From positions 1 through 21,318 of the forward strand of contig JAUQWT010000110.1 of the NCBI GenBank assembly GCA_030835005.1: a stretch of 21,318 nucleotides of DNA, in the 5' to 3' direction. Source of the DNA: Ignavibacteria bacterium (GTDB lineage: Bacteria; Bacteroidota; Ignavibacteria; Tepidaquicellales; OLB5). A program made the translations under genes and the position numbers. Under the pieces are notes generated by a model. That model did no database searches. It saw only the letters and a program-made list of their open reading frames with translations, and was not told the DNA's origin. This document shows, piece after piece, positions 16,171 to 21,318 of the stretch (positions are counted from its first letter, which is position 1; every line of letters begins with the position of its first letter).

Positions 16171-16197
16171 AGGGAGCCGTTTGGCTCCTTTTTTTTT
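16171..16197 (+). terminator. Intrinsic terminator after ccmF
   Basis: GGAGCC (16173-16178) pairs with GGCTCC (16183-16188) across the loop GTTT and is followed by nine T (16189-16197). It ends the lipoprotein-ccmD-ccmF transcript. Confidence 0.92.
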
Positions 16198-16290
16198 ACA
16201 ATTAATTACACAGAAATTAAACTATTTGATTCAAATTCTGTCTAATTTTGTATAGAGGAAATCTTTCCTTTTAAACCAAAAAGTGACGCA

Positions 16291-17007
16291 ATGAAAACAA
16301 AATTTTTTTTCATCGCGGCTTCTTTGGCACTAGCATCCATAATAGCAGCAGTCTTTCCTGATAGCACACGGAACTGTACTTTTGAGCTGAGTAAGGCATC
16401 TGAAAGTATAACTCCCGATGAAGAGCTGAGTCTTATTTACATGAGAGAAGAAGAAAAACTTGCTCTTGACTTTTATACCTTTATGCAGAGCAAATATGAT
16501 CATAAAGTATTTAAGAATATCTCTCAGGCTGAGACGCGGCATGGCGGCTTTGTTAAAGAGCTGCTGGATAGATATTCTGTACCGGATCCCTCAAGCAGCA
16601 AGAGTGAAGGTGAATTCAATGATCCAAATCTGGCCGCACTATACAGTTCCTTAATAACAAAAGGCAGCTTATCGCTTAATGAAGCTTTGAAATGCGGCGC
16701 TGAGATCGAAGAGCTTGATATTTCAGATCTGGATAAAAGGCTGGAGCTGACAACTTCACGCGATATTAAAGAAACTTTCTTGGTTCTGAAAGAGGGTTCA
16801 ACGAGGCATTTGCAGGCCTTTGTAAGAAATATTGAGGCCGCCGGTGAAAAATACACTCCCGTGTATCTTTCGCAAAATCAATTTGATGAAATTATCAAAA
16901 GTGAAGTGACCAAAAAATACCGATGCGGAAATTGTCCAAATGGTATTAACGGTAAGGGCTTTAACCAAGATGGTTCTGGTGACAAATGCAGAAGGCTGAA
17001 TAAGTAA
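16291..17007 (+). CDS. Exported DUF2202 (ferritin-like) protein with a Cys-rich tail
   Basis: This 238-residue protein carries an N-terminal signal sequence (FFFIAASLALASIIAAVF, residues 5-22) and a DUF2202 domain from about 42 to 200. The domain is predicted to be a ferritin-like four-helix bundle: LIYMREEEKLALDFYTFMQ (helix 1, Glu53-55), ISQAETRHGGFVKELLDRY (helix 2, Glu81 and His84), GAEIEELDISDLDK (helix 3) and VLKEGSTRHLQAFVRNI (helix 4, Glu168 and His173). Such acidic and His residues could bind a di-metal centre. The C-terminal tail adds Cys212, Cys215 and Cys233 in a Gly/Asn-rich stretch that may bind another metal. The family's function is not established. It has its own transcript between the ccm unit and the conduit operon. 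Confidence 0.82.
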   Translation: MKTKFFFIAASLALASIIAAVFPDSTRNCTFELSKASESITPDEELSLIYMREEEKLALDFYTFMQSKYDHKVFKNISQAETRHGGFVKELLDRYSVPDPSSSKSEGEFNDPNLAALYSSLITKGSLSLNEALKCGAEIEELDISDLDKRLELTTSRDIKETFLVLKEGSTRHLQAFVRNIEAAGEKYTPVYLSQNQFDEIIKSEVTKKYRCGNCPNGINGKGFNQDGSGDKCRRLNK

Positions 17008-17153
17008 GAAAAATTCAATTTAAGTCACAAGCCGGACTTGACGTGGTTTTGTACTTTTTGATAATCACCACTTTTTAGCAGTCTTAGTTGGTTAATTATC
17101 TTTCATAGAACCATACTTTTGAATGAACAGCACATTGCATTCATAAAATAAGC

Positions 17154-17188
17154 AAACAGGGCACTCCCGTTTGAGATTACCCTGTTTT
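17154..17188. terminator. Probable two-way terminator between convergent units
   Basis: AAACAGGG (17154-17161) pairs with CCCTGTTT (17180-17187) over an 18-nt loop that contains its own small CTC/GAG pairing. It lies between the DUF2202 gene and the end of the minus-strand cytochrome operon. T-runs are short, so efficiency may be modest. The rest of 17008-17271 shows nothing else I can support. Confidence 0.6.
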
Positions 17189-17271
17189 ATGATTCAATTG
17201 ATGTTACAGACTGCATTCGCCTGGCCCGTACTTCATGCAGGCCTTTGACGTATGCAAACTCAGTTCAATAA

Positions 17272-18120
17272 CTAGTAATTTACTTCACCGTTTACATGCA
17301 GATCTTTGTTCACAAAATTACCCTGACCGTTCATAACAGACCCGTGACAAATATAGCATGAATTTCTATCCATGAATGCAAAATGCGGCTCAGTAAAAAC
17401 ACCGTTGATATTTGGTGTCGGATTACCCGTATTCGGATTGCCATGGCACGTACCGCATACAACGCTCCCCTGATTCGTCCAGACTCCAACTGCATTTACG
17501 TTACCTTCCTTAAAAGTACCATGGCAGTATGCATTAGAGCATGTTGCAGTGCTTCTGTCCCATGTCGGGTTCGGTCTTATTGGACCGCCTAAAGTATCAT
17601 ATGCCCTCGTTCCGAAAAATATCTCAGCAATTCCGTCAGGGTTATCTCCTATGTGGTTCGGATCATCAAATCCGTTTATATCTCTGTGACAATCCTCACA
17701 GCTCAGTGCAGCAGAATATCGAGGATAGCGGTGACTCATGTGCATTCCTACTCCTAGTGATGTCATTGAAGTATCGCCATTTAAAGCGCTGGGCGGATTT
17801 GAATGCTCGCTATTGCCGTGGCAAGTTCTGCAGTTTTCAGGTCCATTGCTGTTGGTATGGCAGCCTAAACAGCTTGAGCCTGAAGTACCGCCGGAATAAT
17901 CACCGCCGTGGCAGGTTTTGCATTGATTCAGGTTCCATTTGGTAGAGGCAATATAAGAACCATGAAAGTTACTTGAGCTTGGATTAGCCCAGCCAACTCC
18001 ATGTGTACGTATCTCTGGAGCAAGCAAAGCGTTATCATTAAGCTCACTGCAGCCCTGGTAAACAAGCGCAGAGGCCAGCAGTATGATAAATGATCCGTAA
18101 AACATTATTAGCTTTTTCAT
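17272..18120 (-). CDS. Seven-haem cytochrome c lipoprotein with CXXXXCH motif
   Basis: This 282-residue protein has a lipoprotein-like signal ending in YQGC (Cys24, relaxed lipobox). It carries six CXXCH sites (CKTCH, CLGCH, CRTCH, CEDCH, CGTCH, CYICH) and one CX4CH (Cys194-Cys199-His200, bases 17521-17541). The mix of CX4CH followed by CXXCH resembles the Geobacter-type outer-surface multihaem family that pairs these spacings. Gly, Asn and Ser are abundant, as in secreted proteins. It is the last gene of an operon after a beta-barrel and a 14-haem cytochrome. The outer-membrane lipoprotein cytochrome holds this place in Geobacter conduits, so it may be the extracellular terminus. Which face of the membrane it lies on cannot be seen from the sequence. 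Confidence 0.85.
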   Translation of the reverse strand: MKKLIMFYGSFIILLASALVYQGCSELNDNALLAPEIRTHGVGWANPSSSNFHGSYIASTKWNLNQCKTCHGGDYSGGTSGSSCLGCHTNSNGPENCRTCHGNSEHSNPPSALNGDTSMTSLGVGMHMSHRYPRYSAALSCEDCHRDINGFDDPNHIGDNPDGIAEIFFGTRAYDTLGGPIRPNPTWDRSTATCSNAYCHGTFKEGNVNAVGVWTNQGSVVCGTCHGNPNTGNPTPNINGVFTEPHFAFMDRNSCYICHGSVMNGQGNFVNKDLHVNGEVNY

Positions 18121-18144
18121 CTCTTTAGTATTTATTGACTGTAG

Positions 18145-19413
18145 TTATCTTTTGTTTTCTCCTGCTGAGCTGTGACAATATCCACAGAATCCGACTCCTG
18201 AAATACCATTTGGTTTTGCATTTGCATCGGTATGACAGCTGTAGCAGTTTGCACCCTCAGTGTTATGCCATATGCCCTTTTCATCTTTCATGAAACCGTA
18301 ATCATGCGTTTTGGGGTTTGTACCTTTCACTCCGTCATTATCAAAATGGCATTTCACGCAAGCCGGGTCTCTTCCTTCAACATCATGACAAGACTGGCAG
18401 GATTCAATATCCTTCCGTGCAAGTTCACTATGCAGTCCGCCCCCGGTATTAACTCCAAAGGTGGTAAATCCGGCAACCTGGTGGCTCGTGGGCAAAAGAC
18501 CTGTTACAAGCTCTCCTCCGCTCTGGTGACAGCTTACACAGAAATTCTGAGGTTCATGGCAGGTTTTGCATTCAAAGCTCTTTTGATTTGCATCAAGTCC
18601 ATGAGTAAATCTGTAATTCAAATCGTGTGCTGTTGTTAATTTTTGTAATGCTGTACGGTCAGTTCTCACTGCCCCTTCCTTAGTATAATAAGGCGCATAA
18701 AAATTATCCTTAGTATTATTCCCTTTGAATCCTGAAGGTGAATGACACGCCTGGCAGAAATTATCGCTATGGCACATCATACAGTTATTCTTACCGTTAG
18801 TTACATCTGTGATCTTATGTTCATTCAAGAAATTAGGGCTCCTGTGATTTTGCGGAGTAAGATTCGTCAAGTTACTGTGACAGTTTTCGCAGTTATTTGA
18901 AGCCTTTTGAGTATTATGGCAGCTATAGCAGCTTTCCATATTAGGGAATCCTCCAACCAATGCTTCCTTCGAAAACTTTACGTTATCCAGTCCCTGGTGG
19001 CAATCTAAACACTGTTTCTTTTCGGTTTCAATATGCTTCTTATGCGAAAAGATAAGTTCGCTTTTGGTTGCCTTTAGCTTCTTATAAACTCCTTCGTAGT
19101 GGCACAAGTTGCATGTCTTCTGGTCATTTACATCATGGCATCCAGTACAGTTTGCTTTTTTCGGGTTAAGATTGTCCTTAGATGAAACAGAAGTCAAGGC
19201 CCCGGTATGGCAATCTTCGCATTTTGCGCCCGCATCTTTAACATGAAGCTTATGATCAAACTTGATGATCTTGCTGTTATCATATCTCTGTGCGGTATAA
19301 ACGGATTTAGATTTACTATCCGGCAGCTTAGTATCCTTAACGAGATATGCCGTCGTGGTCAGGAACAGTATAACTCCGGAAAGAAGGTAAATATATATTT
19401 TAGTTATTTTCAT
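18145..19413 (-). CDS. Periplasmic 14-haem cytochrome c
   Basis: This 422-residue protein has an N-terminal signal or anchor (IYIYLLSGVILFLTTTAYLV) and fourteen CXXCH sites, in order CEDCH, CTGCH, CNLCH, CLDCH, CYSCH, CENCH, CMMCH, CQACH, CKTCH, CVSCH, CQSCH, CVKCH, CYSCH and CGYCH. Many free His residues (for example FDHKLH, FSHKKH, LPTSH, RFTHG) can serve as second axial ligands, as in bis-His wire-like cytochromes. It starts 7 bases after the barrel gene, so the two are co-expressed. The likely role is a haem wire through or behind the barrel, comparable to OmaB or MtrA in known conduits, though it has more haems than either and no specific homology to them is claimed. Confidence 0.9.
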   Translation of the reverse strand: MKITKIYIYLLSGVILFLTTTAYLVKDTKLPDSKSKSVYTAQRYDNSKIIKFDHKLHVKDAGAKCEDCHTGALTSVSSKDNLNPKKANCTGCHDVNDQKTCNLCHYEGVYKKLKATKSELIFSHKKHIETEKKQCLDCHQGLDNVKFSKEALVGGFPNMESCYSCHNTQKASNNCENCHSNLTNLTPQNHRSPNFLNEHKITDVTNGKNNCMMCHSDNFCQACHSPSGFKGNNTKDNFYAPYYTKEGAVRTDRTALQKLTTAHDLNYRFTHGLDANQKSFECKTCHEPQNFCVSCHQSGGELVTGLLPTSHQVAGFTTFGVNTGGGLHSELARKDIESCQSCHDVEGRDPACVKCHFDNDGVKGTNPKTHDYGFMKDEKGIWHNTEGANCYSCHTDANAKPNGISGVGFCGYCHSSAGENKR

Positions 19414-19420
19414 AGCTCTT

Positions 19421-20749
19421 TCATTTATACTTCTTAAACAGCCAGTAGCTGAATCCTACAAGAAGCCTGGCATCGGATTTATAGATCCTGTTAATTAACA
19501 TTTGTCCCTGCACGTCAACCGAAAAATACGGCAGCGGCCTGTAAGTAATTCCAAGCTGCCCGCTGAATGCATTAACTTTATCTACATCATAATCTCCAAG
19601 CTTATATCTGGAATAACTCACTGAAGTGCTGGCCGATAGTTTATCTTTATATACATCTTTCTGGCCATATGCGCTAACTCCGTCTGACTCTCCTGCATAT
19701 CCCATGTATCTCGTAAAAGAGAGCCCGAAATTCGGATGAGTAAAACCTGCCTGAATTTTCAGCGAATTATTTTTTGTGTATTTGGTCGTTTGGTTTTTTT
19801 TATCATAAAGCACTACACCCACACGTCCATAAACGTTTATACCATTTTTGAGAGTGTAATCTACTCCGCCGCTTATCTCCTGGTTCTTATTATAAGCAAA
19901 AACCATAAAGATACTGTTATAAGTAAAATGCGGTTCTCTATATATATACTCAATAAAAGCCCTTAGGTCTTTATATACCGCAACTCTTGCGTTTGCTTCA
20001 GCGCGGTAAAGTTTCTTTTGACCAATATCATAATACACTCTCGCAAAGAAGTTGTGCTTGATCATATAGTTATAACTTACATCCAAACCAATCAGCTGCT
20101 CTGCGGGTCCGTCAAACGAAATAGTCCGTTCCACAAGGTTGTAAGCGCTATCTTCTCTTAAAGTTGTGTAAGATTCCGGTGTACGCTTCTTGTTTGAGTA
20201 ACTCAGCGAAGCCATCAGGTCTTTTACACCGTAATATGAAAACTGAGCTCCGAAGTGATAATTCTTCTTGGGCTCAGGGTACTTTTCAAAGTCATAGTTC
20301 TGCATTGCAGGAAGGCCCCCATAGACTGCAAACTGGTATTCTTTAAATTTCCCTGCTTTTACTTTGAGGCTGAGTCCGTCAAGTGTGCCTTTACCGGTTC
20401 CGGCGAAGATCTGCTGTCTGCCTAGCTTTACATCCAGTACATCAAATAGGTTAGAGCCTTTTAAATACAAATTGTAGAATCTGTACGCAAAACCCCGACC
20501 GGACTTCTTGATCACATCTTCTTCAGTTTGTGCGAGGGTGTTAAAACTCCATTTATCTTTATTTACCTCAAGTAAATAATTCTGATATCCTCTTAAATGG
20601 GTTGTTTTGGCACCAGAAGTATTTGAGAGGCTGTCAATCCTTTGCCAGCCATAAAAATAATTATTAAACCTGAAATTTACTGTTTGCGATAGTGCCGAAT
20701 AAGAAACAACTAGCAATACCACAGCCAGCAATAAATGTTTAGGTTTCAT
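19421..20749 (-). CDS. Outer-membrane beta-barrel protein, candidate conduit porin
   Basis: This 442-residue protein has a signal peptide (LLLAVVLLVVSYSALS, cleavage probably before Gln22). It then shows alternating polar/hydrophobic strands rich in Tyr, Phe and Gly along its length and ends in the aromatic strand SYWLFKKYK. That is the pattern of an outer-membrane barrel of perhaps 18-22 strands. No enzymatic motif or TonB plug is seen. A short motif, LDVKLGRQQIFAGTGKGTLDGL, recalls porin-like proteins in which a KLGRQ strand precedes a barrel loop. Its place directly before a 14-haem cytochrome and a haem lipoprotein is the order found in porin-cytochrome conduits. An ordinary porin is the main alternative. 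Confidence 0.8.
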   Translation of the reverse strand: MKPKHLLLAVVLLVVSYSALSQTVNFRFNNYFYGWQRIDSLSNTSGAKTTHLRGYQNYLLEVNKDKWSFNTLAQTEEDVIKKSGRGFAYRFYNLYLKGSNLFDVLDVKLGRQQIFAGTGKGTLDGLSLKVKAGKFKEYQFAVYGGLPAMQNYDFEKYPEPKKNYHFGAQFSYYGVKDLMASLSYSNKKRTPESYTTLREDSAYNLVERTISFDGPAEQLIGLDVSYNYMIKHNFFARVYYDIGQKKLYRAEANARVAVYKDLRAFIEYIYREPHFTYNSIFMVFAYNKNQEISGGVDYTLKNGINVYGRVGVVLYDKKNQTTKYTKNNSLKIQAGFTHPNFGLSFTRYMGYAGESDGVSAYGQKDVYKDKLSASTSVSYSRYKLGDYDVDKVNAFSGQLGITYRPLPYFSVDVQGQMLINRIYKSDARLLVGFSYWLFKKYK

Positions 20750-20790
20750 TTCTATCCGTATTTAGTAAATCATTTTAGGAACGTATTCTT

Positions 20791-21318
20791 TTATGGTTTT
20801 TTATGAACTATCTTTGCCCACATTTCCTCATAATTGAATCCTTTGAAGTTAGGACTCTCAGAATTATGGCATGTCGTACAGAATGCTTCTTTGTTATCAT
20901 GGACTATCAAGCCATTCTCTTTTGCTTTTTCTTTATCTTTCATAATAGCCAGCTTCTTATATTCTGAACCGGGGCCATGACATGTTTCGCACTGTACGCC
21001 GTCTTCTTTGCTGAAAGAAGATTCAAATTCGCTTGGATCCATATCTTTTCCAAGCACATGACACTTCAGGCATGCAGGTGTTTCGGCTGCAGGAGTTGTG
21101 AATCCTTTATCTTTTGCGATCTTATCAGCTTCAGGTGTCTGCAATGTTTTGTATGCCTGTGAGTGTTTACTGTTCTGCCAGATATCCAGTTGCTTTCCCT
21201 GGCTATCTGATTTATGGCATGCACCTACGCAGGTGGTTGCGCCAACGTATTTAAATGCTCCTGCCTGTTTGACTTCGTCTCCGGGCTTAAAGCTCAAAGC
21301 GGCAAAGCCAATCAAAAT
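20791..21318 (-). CDS. Cytochrome c554-type tetrahaem protein (partial, N-terminus outside the window)
   Basis: At least four haem sites are present: CVGACH (CX3CH, bases 21214-21231), CLKCH, CETCH and CTTCH. They lie in a cytochrome c554-like frame with YVGATTC at the first haem, WQNSKHSQAYKTL after it, GVQCETCHGPGSEYK around the third, and a C-terminal FNYEEMWAKIVHKK. The apparent start at 21315 is a TTG in the hydrophobic core of a signal peptide (ILIGFAALS), and the frame stays open to the right edge, so the true start lies beyond the window. It sits 41 bases before the barrel gene and probably belongs to the same operon. It may be a periplasmic shuttle feeding the conduit. Nitrite or hydroxylamine chemistry, known for some relatives, is not implied. 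Confidence 0.85.
   Translation of the reverse strand: MLIGFAALSFKPGDEVKQAGAFKYVGATTCVGACHKSDSQGKQLDIWQNSKHSQAYKTLQTPEADKIAKDKGFTTPAAETPACLKCHVLGKDMDPSEFESSFSKEDGVQCETCHGPGSEYKKLAIMKDKEKAKENGLIVHDNKEAFCTTCHNSESPNFKGFNYEEMWAKIVHKKP

Overview
The window looks like a chromosomal segment of an anaerobic or facultative bacterium from the Bacteroidota/Ignavibacteriota side of the tree. The base composition is AT-rich, lipoproteins have relaxed lipoboxes, and the tRNA-Asp gene has a Bacteroidetes-type promoter (TTTG-N20-TAAATTTG). The right half encodes about 38 haem-binding motifs in four cytochromes, which points to extensive periplasmic and possibly extracellular electron transfer. This placement is inference: no 16S rRNA or ribosomal protein gene is present.

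Layout. 1-960: a DUF6714-like gene, a two-way terminator and tRNA-Asp(GTC). 1101-3593 (-): an envelope acylation pair, an MBOAT O-acyltransferase followed by an AlgX/AlgJ-type SGNH-like partner. 3857-4865 (-): a VOC-fold protein and a DUF1801 protein behind a near-consensus promoter. 5078-5866 (+): a repeat-type lipoprotein, separated from convergent katG (5962-8172, -) by a shared terminator. 8433-11783 (-): a three-gene operon of a Tat-exported four-cluster ferredoxin (HybA-like), a polytopic quinone-reacting membrane protein (HybB/NrfD-like) and a membrane-anchored 13-haem cytochrome; no hydrogenase subunit is beside them. 12314-12751 (+): a PNPOx-like flavin protein. 13097-16147 (+): a Q/N-rich lipoprotein with a TPR-like end, a 48-codon CcmD-like gene, and ccmF. 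16291-17007 (+): an exported DUF2202 ferritin-like protein. 17272-21318 (-): an operon of a c554-type cytochrome (cut by the right edge), an outer-membrane beta-barrel, a 14-haem cytochrome and a 7-haem lipoprotein.

How it fits together. The HybA/HybB/13-haem module has the parts to move electrons between the menaquinone pool and periplasmic haems. The barrel, 14-haem and 7-haem lipoprotein set has the parts, and the gene order, of a porin-cytochrome conduit across the outer membrane. CcmD/CcmF, which attach haem to apocytochromes, lie between the two. The most interesting reading is a self-contained electron-transfer island covering inner membrane, periplasm, outer membrane and cytochrome maturation. 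No transposase, integrase, phage gene or CRISPR array was seen.
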